Shown here piece after piece: positions 53,316 to 61,418 of a stretch of 64,000 nucleotides of DNA. This DNA is from Chryseobacterium sp. 7 (GTDB lineage Bacteria; Bacteroidota; Bacteroidia; Flavobacteriales; Weeksellaceae). The notes below the pieces were generated by a model. The model saw nothing but the letters and a program-made list of their open reading frames with translations. It had not been told where the DNA came from and did no database searches. The position numbers and the translations under genes were made by a program. Position 1 is the first letter of the stretch. Every line of letters begins with the position of its first letter. The stretch is taken from contig NZ_RCCA01000001.1 of assembly GCF_003663845.1 (NCBI RefSeq), positions 4,340,001 through 4,404,000 of the forward strand, read 5' to 3'.

Positions 53316-55721
53316 ATGACAGAATTTGAAGATATTAGTTTAGAAGAAATGATCAGCGATGGATTTGATATCGTAGCTGAAGAAATCAATCTTTCCGACT
53401 TCGCAGAGACTGATAAAAATTCCGAACAGAAAATATTCCCGATACTTCCCGTAAGAAATATGGTTATGTTCCCGAATGTGGTAATTCCTATTACTGCAGG
53501 AAGAAAAACCTCTATACAGCTTCTTGAGGAAGCGCAGAAAAACGGTGATTTTATTGGAATTGTAAGCCAGAAAAATTCGGATCTGGAACAACCTTCCGAA
53601 AAAGACATTTATTCTACCGGAACCCTGGCAAAGATCATTAAGATCATTAAGCTTCCGGAAGGCAATATTACGGCTATCACTAAAGGTTTTCACCGATTTA
53701 AGATCAAAAAAATCGTTGATAAACAACCTTATTTCAAAGCAGAAATTTCAAAATTAAAAGATACACGTCCTAAAAATCAGGATGAGTATGAAGCTTTGCT
53801 GGAAAACATCAAGGATCTTGCTTTAAAAATTATTGAACTGGATCCTAATATTCCTAATGCCGCAAATTTTGCGATCAAAAATATTAACAATAATGATGAT
53901 CTCCTGAATTTCATCTGTACAAATGCTAATTTTTCTTCTATTGCAAAGCAAAAGCTTCTTGAAGAGAAAAGTCTGATGATAAGAGCCAATCAATGCTATG
54001 AAATGATGCATGAGGATTTCAGAAAACTGGAACTGAGAAATCAGATTCATCAGAAAACTTCCAAAGATCTTGACAAACAACAGAGAGAGTATTTTCTGAA
54101 TCAGCAGATCAGAACCATTCAGGAAGAACTGGGAGGCGGACCTGAGAGTGATGTTGAAGATCTGATAGCAAAAGCTAAGGCTAAAAAATGGAGTAAGGAA
54201 GTAGAAGAACATTTCCAGAAGGAAATTGGCAGACTTCAACGCCAGAATCCTAATTCTCCGGATTATAATGTACAGAGAAATTATCTGGATTTCTTTACGG
54301 ATCTTCCTTGGGAAACGTATACAAAAGATATTTTTGATATCGCTAAGGCGGAAAAAGTGCTTGATAAGGCTCACTTCGGATTGGAAGATATCAAAAAAAG
54401 AATTCTGGAGCACATGGCTGTTTTAAAATTAAAAAACAACATGAAATCTCCTATTCTGTTATTGGTAGGACCTCCGGGAGTTGGTAAAACATCTTTAGGA
54501 AAGTCTATTGCAGATGCTTTAGGAAGAAAATATGTAAGATTATCATTGGGTGGTCTTCATGATGAGAGCGAAATCCGCGGACATAGAAAAACGTATATCG
54601 GAGCTATGGCAGGGCGAATTTTGCAGTCGATTAAAAAATCAGGCACTTCAAATCCGGTAATCGTTCTTGATGAGATTGATAAAATAGGACAAGGTCTACA
54701 TGGGGATCCAAGCTCAGCATTATTAGAAGTTCTTGACCCTGAACAAAATAAGTCTTTTTATGACAACTTCCTTGAGATGGGTTACGACCTTTCAAAAGTA
54801 ATGTTCATTGCTACGGCTAACTCTCTTTCAACAATACAGACTCCTCTTTTAGATAGAACGGAGATTATTCAGATTGCGGGTTATACTTTGGAGGAAAAAA
54901 TTGAGATTGCCAAAAGACATTTAATCAAGAAGCAACAGGAAGAAAATGGCTTAGATGCCAAATCATTCAAACTTGGAAATGCAGAACTTAAGCATATTGT
55001 AGAAGCACACACTTCAGAAAGCGGTGTAAGAACACTGGAGAAAAGAATTGCTGCCGTTGCAAGATGGGTAGCGCTTCAAACTGCTTTGGTAAAAGAATAT
55101 GATCCAAAAATCTCTGTGGAAAAAGTTGATGAAATTCTTGGAGTTCCAAGACCGAAAAGCTTATCTGAAATCACCGGAGTTCCGGGTGTGGTAACAGGTC
55201 TTGCGTGGACAAGTGTAGGTGGAGATATTCTTTATATTGAAAGTATCCTAAGCAATGGAAAAGGTTCTTTAACCATGACCGGAAACCTTGGAACGGTAAT
55301 GAAAGAATCCGCTACTATTGCTCTTGAATATATTAAAGCCAAGCATGATGAGCTGGGAATTCCTCAGGAAGAACTTGACAAGAAAAATATTCACGTTCAC
55401 GTTCCTGAAGGGGCAACTCCTAAAGACGGCCCATCTGCGGGTATTGCAATGCTTACATCTATGGTTTCTTCTTTCAAAAACAAGAAGATAAAACCTCACC
55501 TTGCGATGACGGGAGAAATTACTTTAAGAGGAAAAGTACTTCCTGTAGGGGGGATTAAAGAAAAACTTCTTGCGGCAACAAGAGCAGGAATTAAAGATGT
55601 AATCCTTTGTGAAGCTAACAGAAAAGACGTAGAGGAAATAAAAAAAGATTATTTAAAAGATCTTAAAGTACACTACGTAAACAGAATGGAAGAGGTAATT
55701 GATATAGCCATTGAAAAATAA
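53316..55721 (+). CDS. lon: ATP-dependent endopeptidase La (Lon)
   Basis: The 801-residue protease is complete: N-terminal substrate domain, AAA+ module with Walker A GPPGVGKTSLGKS near residue 385, then the protease domain with catalytic Ser707 (KDGPSAGIAM) and its Lys partner about 43 residues later. It degrades damaged and short-lived proteins. The ATG at 53316 (MTEFEDISLEEM) is preferred over an in-frame TTG six bases earlier. A terminator follows at 55752-55790. Confidence 0.97.
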   Translation: MTEFEDISLEEMISDGFDIVAEEINLSDFAETDKNSEQKIFPILPVRNMVMFPNVVIPITAGRKTSIQLLEEAQKNGDFIGIVSQKNSDLEQPSEKDIYSTGTLAKIIKIIKLPEGNITAITKGFHRFKIKKIVDKQPYFKAEISKLKDTRPKNQDEYEALLENIKDLALKIIELDPNIPNAANFAIKNINNNDDLLNFICTNANFSSIAKQKLLEEKSLMIRANQCYEMMHEDFRKLELRNQIHQKTSKDLDKQQREYFLNQQIRTIQEELGGGPESDVEDLIAKAKAKKWSKEVEEHFQKEIGRLQRQNPNSPDYNVQRNYLDFFTDLPWETYTKDIFDIAKAEKVLDKAHFGLEDIKKRILEHMAVLKLKNNMKSPILLLVGPPGVGKTSLGKSIADALGRKYVRLSLGGLHDESEIRGHRKTYIGAMAGRILQSIKKSGTSNPVIVLDEIDKIGQGLHGDPSSALLEVLDPEQNKSFYDNFLEMGYDLSKVMFIATANSLSTIQTPLLDRTEIIQIAGYTLEEKIEIAKRHLIKKQQEENGLDAKSFKLGNAELKHIVEAHTSESGVRTLEKRIAAVARWVALQTALVKEYDPKISVEKVDEILGVPRPKSLSEITGVPGVVTGLAWTSVGGDILYIESILSNGKGSLTMTGNLGTVMKESATIALEYIKAKHDELGIPQEELDKKNIHVHVPEGATPKDGPSAGIAMLTSMVSSFKNKKIKPHLAMTGEITLRGKVLPVGGIKEKLLAATRAGIKDVILCEANRKDVEEIKKDYLKDLKVHYVNRMEEVIDIAIEK

Positions 55722-55751
55722 AAAACTTACAACATATTAACTTCTCAATAA

Positions 55752-55790
55752 GGAAACACGTTCTGATATTCAGGGCGTGTTTCTGTTTTA
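55752..55790 (+). terminator. Terminator after lon
   Basis: GAAACACG pairs with CGTGTTTC over an about 15-nt loop, followed by TGTTTTATTA. Confidence 0.75.
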
Positions 55791-55925
55791 TTACAAAAAG
55801 CTTAGCTTTTCTTATCAGGTGGAATAAAATTTGCTGAATACAAGATAATTCCGAAGGATTGAATAAAAATTTTTCAATTCAGAAGGGTTTTCTTATTTTT
55901 ATTCCACACCGCATATTTTTAGATT

Positions 55926-57038
55926 ATGAATTTTCTTAGACTTCCTTTCCTTGTCAAGCTTACGCTTGTGGTGATTTCCATTATTGGTCTTGGCTATCTT
56001 TTGGCATTAGGACAGACTATTTTAGCTCCGTTTTTTCTTGCTTTCCTGATGGCTATGCTGTTTTTGCCGGCTGCCACTTTTATGGAACGAAGATTAAGAT
56101 TCCCAAGATCCATGTCTACAATGACTTCCGTATTTATTATGCTGATTATTTTAGGGGGTATTATTTATTTCTTTACCCATCAGCTCTCTGATTTCAGTAA
56201 GGATCTTCCTCACCTTAAGGAACAGTTTACAACGGTTTTCAATGGTTTGCAGCATTGGGTTTCTAAAACCTTTAATGTAAAAGTGGATGAACAGGTAGAT
56301 TATATCAACCAGGGACTGAATAAACTTTTGTCTTCTTCAGGAATGATTTTAGGTTTTACGTTCGGGATTTTTTCAACAGGATTTGGATTTATTGTGTTTT
56401 TCATCCTGTTTTTTATCTTTATTTTAAATTACAGAAGGCTTTTAAATAATTTCATCGTTACCGTTTTCAACGAAAGACATAAAGCCAGTGTACAGGAAGC
56501 AGTAAATGAGATCAGAATGATGACCAAGAAATATATCTTCGGTCTGTTTCTTCAGGTGGTTATCGTATCTATCCTTACTTCAACTCTTCTTACCATTTTA
56601 GGGGTAAAATATGCTATTCTTTTAGGAGTTTTAACGGGATTATTAAACGTTATTCCGTATCTGGGAATTTTTATTTCTCTTTTAATTTCCTGTTTTATAG
56701 CATTTGCTACTTCTACTCCGTCCACTTGTATTTATGTTGCGTTGGGATATATTGCCATTCATGCTGTAGATGGTAATATTGTATTGCCATTTGTGGTAGG
56801 CTCAAAAGTGAAGATCAATGCTTTATTTTCCTTTATCGGGATTCTTTTAGGGGAACATCTATGGGGAATTGCAGGAATGTTCCTGTGTATTCCGGCCATT
56901 GCGATTATAAAAATTATTTGTGAAAGAGTGGAAGATCTGAAACCTTGGGGAAGATTGCTCGGGGAAGAGCAGAAACCTAACAAGAAGAAGAAAAGCTATA
57001 AGATTTCCAAGAATATTACGCTGAAGGAAATGGACTAA
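55926..57038 (+). CDS. AI-2E family transporter
   Basis: The 370-residue protein has about eight helices in the AI-2E (PF01594-like) arrangement: three at the N-terminus, a periplasmic-facing stretch, then five. It includes the typical GVLTGLLNVIPYLGIFISLL (near residue 238) and VGSKVKINALFSFIGILLGEHLWGIAGMFLCIP. Members transport AI-2, Na+/H+ or other solutes; the substrate is not predictable. The C-terminus is positively charged (PNKKKKSYKISK). Confidence 0.9.
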   Translation: MNFLRLPFLVKLTLVVISIIGLGYLLALGQTILAPFFLAFLMAMLFLPAATFMERRLRFPRSMSTMTSVFIMLIILGGIIYFFTHQLSDFSKDLPHLKEQFTTVFNGLQHWVSKTFNVKVDEQVDYINQGLNKLLSSSGMILGFTFGIFSTGFGFIVFFILFFIFILNYRRLLNNFIVTVFNERHKASVQEAVNEIRMMTKKYIFGLFLQVVIVSILTSTLLTILGVKYAILLGVLTGLLNVIPYLGIFISLLISCFIAFATSTPSTCIYVALGYIAIHAVDGNIVLPFVVGSKVKINALFSFIGILLGEHLWGIAGMFLCIPAIAIIKIICERVEDLKPWGRLLGEEQKPNKKKKSYKISKNITLKEMD

Positions 57039-57111
57039 AATATGAGTAATAGGTAATGAGTAATAATTGACTTACTCCTAATCTTGAATGTTTAAATCTT
57101 AAACTTTAAAT

Positions 57112-57147
57112 AAAAAAGACTGCCTTTTTAAAGACAGTCTTTTTTTA
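57112..57147. terminator. Bidirectional terminator between the AI-2E gene and the GG-leader peptide gene
   Basis: AAAAAAGACTG pairs with CAGTCTTTTTTT, with runs of A and T on both sides, between convergent genes. Confidence 0.85.
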
Positions 57148-57153
57148 TTTTAT

Positions 57154-57408
57154 TTATGGAAGAGCGCACAAAGGACTCATTCCATTCGGACAGGTTTCTG
57201 TGCACAGGATATAAGTTTGACTATCCGGGCAGTATCCATAATCCGGCGTTGGTGTGGTTCCTCCACCGCCACCTCCTCCTAAGCAAGGATCATCTGGTGG
57301 AATTTTACATGGACAGCCAATGGGTCCAATATCACATTTCCCAACACCTCCGCCTCCTTGAATTTCTCTTAGATCTGTACGGTTTAATTTTTTAAGATTT
57401 TTCAACAT
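57154..57408 (-). CDS. Cys-rich peptide with double-glycine leader (bacteriocin-like)
   Basis: The 84-residue peptide starts MLKNLKKLNRTDLREIQGGG, the leader of a class found in many chryseobacterial small proteins, with a GG processing site at 18-19. The mature part is rich in Cys (eight), Gly and Pro, including a seven-Gly run (CLGGGGGGGTTPTP) and repeated CP/PC pairs. It would be exported and cleaved by a C39-type peptidase transporter, then probably form disulfides. No modifying or transport gene is next to it. A -7 element (TATATTTG) lies at 57434-57441. Confidence 0.75.
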   Translation of the reverse strand: MLKNLKKLNRTDLREIQGGGGVGKCDIGPIGCPCKIPPDDPCLGGGGGGGTTPTPDYGYCPDSQTYILCTETCPNGMSPLCALP

Positions 57409-57433
57409 AATATTATTAGTTTAATTTGCAAAT

Positions 57434-57441
57434 CAAATATA
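57434..57441 (-). promoter_or_regulatory. -7 promoter element of the Cys-rich peptide gene
   Basis: The minus strand reads TATATTTG, matching TAnnTTTG, with a TTG 15 bp upstream (57459-57457), slightly short of the usual spacing. Confidence 0.5.
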
Positions 57442-57536
57442 AAGAATAAAATTATCCAAAAACTAACATTAACCGATCATTAACACTAATTGTTTATTTT
57501 CTATAAAAACTTCGCACATAAATCCCAATTTTATTT

Positions 57537-57544
57537 TACATTTG
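57537..57544 (+). promoter_or_regulatory. -7 promoter element of the DoxX gene
   Basis: TACATTTG matches TAnnTTTG and lies 18 bp before the ATG at 57562. It supports that start rather than the in-frame ATG at 57490. Confidence 0.55.
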
Positions 57545-57561
57545 ATATAAAATCATCAATC

Positions 57562-57939
57562 ATGAAAGTAATAAAATTCATTGTATGTCTACTTTTCGGA
57601 CTTATGTTTATTAACGCCGGATTAAACAAGTTCTTCAACTATATGCCTATGGAAAAACCGACTCCTGAGCAGATGAAACTTTTCGCAGCTTTCGGAGAAA
57701 TCAGCTGGCTGATGCCTTTAGTAGGGATTGTAGAAGTCATTGGCGGATTATTATTCATCTTTCCAAAAACAAGAGCGTTGGGAGCCATTGTTATTTTACC
57801 TGTGATGGTAGGAATTGTGACACACGTATTCACTATGGACAAATCTCCAATGGGAATGGGCATTGCCGGAGTGATGTTCCTGATTAATCTTTGGATGATT
57901 ATTGACAACAAGGAAAAATACAAACATTTAGTGTCGTAA
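57562..57939 (+). CDS. DoxX-family membrane protein
   Basis: Starting at 57562 (MKVIKFIVCLLFGLMFINAG) the protein has 125 residues and four helices, typical of DoxX/DoxD-like proteins. They are small membrane proteins with diverse redox or unknown roles. FINAGLNKFFNYMP in the first loop and VGIVEVIGGLLFIFPKTRALG are typical. An upstream in-frame ATG at 57490 would put 24 polar residues before the first helix and lies before the predicted promoter, so it is rejected. Confidence 0.88.
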   Translation: MKVIKFIVCLLFGLMFINAGLNKFFNYMPMEKPTPEQMKLFAAFGEISWLMPLVGIVEVIGGLLFIFPKTRALGAIVILPVMVGIVTHVFTMDKSPMGMGIAGVMFLINLWMIIDNKEKYKHLVS

Positions 57940-57955
57940 GGCTATTTTAGTTTAT

Positions 57956-58034
57956 AGATGATAGGTTGCAGGTTTTATAGTGTTCCATTAAAATTTATGG
58001 TTGTTAATACACTATGACCTATAACCTATCATCT
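57956..58034. repeat. Imperfect inverted repeat between DoxX and acyl-CoA dehydrogenase genes
   Basis: AGATGATAGGTT opens the left arm and AACCTATCATCT closes the right; each arm is 26-28 bp with a few mismatches and a 25-bp spacer. The stem could act as a convergent terminator, but its length and sequence look more like an intergenic repeat family. Confidence 0.7.
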
Positions 58035-58051
58035 ACTACCTTCTACCTCTT

Positions 58052-59410
58052 CTATACAAAAGCGCTGAAACCTGTAATCGATCTTCCTACGATGAGCGAG
58101 TTTATTTCTTTTGTTCCTTCGTAAGAATAAATAGCTTCTGCATCAGCAACAAATCTGGCTACATCGTACTCCAGCAGAATTCCGTTTCCTCCCAGTACTT
58201 CTCTTGCTCTGGAAACAATATCTCTTGTTCTGAGAGTACAGAAAACCTTAGCTAAAGAAGCATGCTCATCTTTTAAAATTCCTTCATCCTGCATTTCAGA
58301 CAATCTGAAAACCATTGTTTGCATGGCAGTAAGGTTGGACAGCATTTCTACCAAATGCCCCTGAATCATCTGGAATGAAGCAATAGGCCTTCCAAACTGT
58401 TCTCTTTTTCGGGTATAATCCAGAGCACTTTCGTAAGCTCCACGTGCGCAGCCTGTAGCCATCCATGCTACTCCTGCTCTGGTCATTCTCAGTACTTTTC
58501 CTGTATCTTTAAAGGAGTTGGCATTCTGCAAACGGTTTTCTTCAGTTACAAGACAGTCTTTCAAGGTAATTAATCCATTCTGGACAATTCTTAAAGCCAT
58601 TTTTCCTTTGATCTTTTCTACAGAATATCCAGGATTATCTTTTTCTACAATAAATCCTTTCACTTCTCCACTATCCAGATCTCTTGCCCAGATAATTATT
58701 AAATCAGCAAATGTTGCATTCCCAATCCATTTTTTCTGACCGTTAAGAACCCAGCCTTCCTGTGTTTTTTTACAGGTAACGGTAAGTCCGCCTGCAGCTC
58801 CTGAGCCTACTTCCGGCTCGGTAAGACCAAAAGCCCCTATTTTTTCAAATTTCTGCATTTGTGGAAGCCATTTCTGCTTCTGCTCTTCTGATCCACAGAT
58901 ATAAATAGAACCCATTGCAAGTCCGGATTGCACTCCAAAGAAAGTAGCAATGGAAGCATCTATTCTTGCCATTTCCATCGCAATAACCCCTTCCATCAGG
59001 AAAGGCATTCCAGGACAGCCATACCCTTCATAAGTAACACCGCAAATATCCAGTTTCTGGAATTTCGGGATCAGTTCAAAAGGGAATTCGTCCCTGAGCC
59101 AGTAGTGATTGACCAGAGGCTTTACTTCTTTTTCCATGAATGCTCTTACTTTAAGCTGAATTTCCCGTTGTTCAGGGGTCAGAGTATGGTAGATATCATA
59201 GAAGTCTCCGTCAATAGGGGGAAGTTCCTTTTTTTTCTTTTCGGGATCAAGCATTTTCATAAGCCCGGTAAGCTGTTTATCATCCAGTTTTGAAAAATTA
59301 TGCATCAGTTTGGGCAGGTCTACTTTTTGAGAAATAGCACTTAACTGATCGAAATTTATGGATGTGAATAATCCTATTGCGTTTCTGATTTTGGAAAAAG
59401 TATTTGACAT
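58052..59410 (-). CDS. Acyl-CoA dehydrogenase (glutaryl-CoA dehydrogenase-like)
   Basis: Starting at 59410 (MSNTFSKIRNAIGLF) the protein has 452 residues. It has the FAD-binding segments of acyl-CoA dehydrogenases (GAFGLTEPEVGSGAAGG and WIGNATFADLIIIWARD) and a C-terminal YEGTKEINSLIVGRSITG with the catalytic Glu position. It oxidises acyl-CoA to enoyl-CoA; closest to the glutaryl-CoA dehydrogenase group, but the substrate is not fixed. The in-frame ATG at 59467 would add 19 residues without similarity to the family start, so it is rejected. Confidence 0.9.
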   Translation of the reverse strand: MSNTFSKIRNAIGLFTSINFDQLSAISQKVDLPKLMHNFSKLDDKQLTGLMKMLDPEKKKKELPPIDGDFYDIYHTLTPEQREIQLKVRAFMEKEVKPLVNHYWLRDEFPFELIPKFQKLDICGVTYEGYGCPGMPFLMEGVIAMEMARIDASIATFFGVQSGLAMGSIYICGSEEQKQKWLPQMQKFEKIGAFGLTEPEVGSGAAGGLTVTCKKTQEGWVLNGQKKWIGNATFADLIIIWARDLDSGEVKGFIVEKDNPGYSVEKIKGKMALRIVQNGLITLKDCLVTEENRLQNANSFKDTGKVLRMTRAGVAWMATGCARGAYESALDYTRKREQFGRPIASFQMIQGHLVEMLSNLTAMQTMVFRLSEMQDEGILKDEHASLAKVFCTLRTRDIVSRAREVLGGNGILLEYDVARFVADAEAIYSYEGTKEINSLIVGRSITGFSAFV

Positions 59411-59618
59411 AGTGATAGATTGTAGTTTTGGTTTGTAAAAGATATGCAAAAATTGCTCCGAAAGCAAAGCTCACAGGTCAAACCCGTTTTACAAAATACT
59501 CAATTTCAACAAATTAAAAGATCATATTTTATTTACAAGCTTTTTACTTTTGATTTTCAAGCGTTACAAAAGATCCTGACTGAACTTTGACTTCAGGAAA
59601 ACAACAAAAATAAACGCT

Positions 59619-60530
59619 ATGAAAACTACTTACATTACATTATCTCTATCTGCTGTTCTTTTATTAGGAATTTATTCATGTAAAAAGGGAGAAGTCTCCT
59701 CTAAAGAACTTGAAGCTTATGCTGCAACAGACTCTGCAGCAGTGATTCTATCAGATAGCATCTCCTCCGTTGCAGATATGAAAGTAAAAGACAAACAGTT
59801 CATCAAAACTGCGGATGTGAATATGGAAGTAAAAGATGTATATAATGCAACTATTGCCATTGAAAAATCTGTACAGGATCTTGGAGGATTTGTGACCAAC
59901 AGCAATCTTCAAAGCAACGTGGTTTCTGAAAACACTTATAACACTTCTAATGAAGAAGCAATGCTGGTAAAAAAATATCAGACAGAGAACAGAATGCAGG
60001 TACGTATTCCTACGGAAAAGCTTGGGGAATTATTAACAGCTATCAATACGAACAAATTATTTCTTAATTCAAGATCTATCAATGCGGAAGATGTAACAGC
60101 TAACATCAAATATTCTGAACTGGAAGGAAAAAGAAATCAAAAAACTTCTGATAATATCAATAAACTGAAAACAAATAAAGATAAAGTAAAGCTGGACGAT
60201 GAGAACATGTCTGAAGGAAATCTTCAAAAACTTTCCAGCATAAACATGACAGATAACCTGAAATACAGCACCATAGATATCTACATCAAAGAACCTCAAT
60301 TGCGTATTGCAGAAATTGCTGTTACCAATACAACAAGCATTGACAATAAATATAAATACAATTTCATCTATGATGCTAAAGATGGATTTGTGTACGGCTT
60401 CTATCTGATTCAGAGAATTATAGTAGCTCTCATCAATGTATGGCCCCTTGTATTAATTGCTGCAATAATCATCTATTTTTTAAGAAAAAGAAAAATTTTA
60501 AAACCTGAACATTCAAAAATCCAGGAATAA
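59619..60530 (+). CDS. DUF4349 domain-containing lipoprotein
   Basis: The 303-residue protein has a lipoprotein signal (MKTTYITLSLSAVLLLGIYSC, lipobox Cys21), the DUF4349 core (FIKTADVNMEVKDVYNATIAIEKSVQDLGGFV), a charged helical region with YSELEGKRNQKTSDNINKLK, and a C-terminal transmembrane helix (about 265-287) followed by a basic tail. Role unknown; the family is found in cell envelopes. A terminator follows at 60579-60609. Confidence 0.88.
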   Translation: MKTTYITLSLSAVLLLGIYSCKKGEVSSKELEAYAATDSAAVILSDSISSVADMKVKDKQFIKTADVNMEVKDVYNATIAIEKSVQDLGGFVTNSNLQSNVVSENTYNTSNEEAMLVKKYQTENRMQVRIPTEKLGELLTAINTNKLFLNSRSINAEDVTANIKYSELEGKRNQKTSDNINKLKTNKDKVKLDDENMSEGNLQKLSSINMTDNLKYSTIDIYIKEPQLRIAEIAVTNTTSIDNKYKYNFIYDAKDGFVYGFYLIQRIIVALINVWPLVLIAAIIIYFLRKRKILKPEHSKIQE

Positions 60531-60578
60531 AAAGCTATCCTAACCAATTGGTTATCATCATAATTTTAGATTTTACAG

Positions 60579-60609
60579 CCTCCCGTTTTTCGGGAGGTTT
60601 TTATTTTTT
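60579..60609 (+). terminator. Terminator after the DUF4349 gene
   Basis: CCTCCCG pairs with CGGGAGG over a TTTTT loop, followed by TTTTTATTTTTT. Confidence 0.9.
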
Positions 60610-60686
60610 GAAAAAAAACTGTAACGATTGCAACTCCTACTTTACCTACTGTTTAAAAGGATAGAAAATCAAAAAAAAGTAATACT

Positions 60687-61211
60687 ATGAAAAATTTAAT
60701 ACAACTTGGATTCGCAGTGTTATTATCACTGAATTCTCTAACAGCAAATGCTCAAAGCAAAAACATAAAAGATAACAGCCTGCTTTGGGAAGTTTCACCT
60801 TCACAGCATACCATTTATTATATATCTTATGCTTTATTGGTAGTAGTATCATCTTATTACCTGTTCGGATTCTATAAATTTTACAAGCAGACGGAACTTT
60901 ATACAGGAAACACCAAAAACAGCCTTTGGAAGATCTACCATGAACTGCGCCTGAATATGGAGCGATATCAGTCTTTTGGGTTCTTATTACTTCCTCACTT
61001 TTTAGTAACAATAGGACTGGCGATTTATAATATGATGGAAAAACATGGAAAATCATTAACAGAACTAACATTTCCTCAACAACTGGGATTAATCATCACT
61101 GTGCTTATTGGAACTCTGGGTGTGATAATAAGTATTGTTCTCTGGACAAAATACATCTATGGAAAAAGTGCCAAACAACTGGAAAATATTCTGAATGAAA
61201 TGGACGAATAA
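60687..61211 (+). CDS. Membrane protein of unknown function
   Basis: The 174-residue protein has a signal-like start (MKNLIQLGFAVLLSLNSLTANAQ), then three or so helices (about 45-67, 100-120, 130-155) and a charged C-terminus (QLENILNEMDE). No family is recognised. It stands alone between two terminators. Confidence 0.7.
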   Translation: MKNLIQLGFAVLLSLNSLTANAQSKNIKDNSLLWEVSPSQHTIYYISYALLVVVSSYYLFGFYKFYKQTELYTGNTKNSLWKIYHELRLNMERYQSFGFLLLPHFLVTIGLAIYNMMEKHGKSLTELTFPQQLGLIITVLIGTLGVIISIVLWTKYIYGKSAKQLENILNEMDE

Positions 61212-61246
61212 GCTCTCAAATTCTCATCACAAAACACTTTTTATAC

Positions 61247-61278
61247 AACCTCAGATGAACTCTGGGGTTTTGTTTTTT
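61247..61278 (+). terminator. Terminator before pgi
   Basis: AACCTCAGA pairs with TCTGGGGTT over a 5-nt loop, followed by TTGTTTTTT. It ends the unit of the unknown membrane protein. Confidence 0.75.
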
Positions 61279-61329
61279 AAAAAAATGTTATTTATCGTCT
61301 TCAAATTTATCTGAGGTTTTATTTTTCCG

Positions 61330-61337
61330 TAAATTTG
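61330..61337 (+). promoter_or_regulatory. -7 promoter element of pgi
   Basis: TAAATTTG matches TAnnTTTG, about 80 bp upstream of the pgi ATG. No -33 match was seen. Confidence 0.45.
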
Positions 61338-61418
61338 CAAATCAGAAATAAATGATTATGGATTGTCAGTTATTTTTAATCCGATCCATCATTTTCTGAA
61401 AGATAAAAATTCTGTAAT

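Noticed and set aside
53823..54413. Long antisense reading frame within lon
   Set aside because: It lies wholly inside the well-supported lon gene in the opposite strand; its hydrophobic, Phe/Leu/Ile-rich composition is the expected complement of lon's Lys/Glu-rich helices.
57490..57561. N-terminal extension of the DoxX protein from the ATG at 57490
   Set aside because: The -7 promoter element at 57537-57544 lies inside it, and the extra 24 residues are polar and not typical of the family.
59411..59467. N-terminal extension of the acyl-CoA dehydrogenase from the ATG at 59467
   Set aside because: MLSEQFLHIFYKPKLQSIT does not resemble the family start; MSNTFSKIR at 59410 is the better start.
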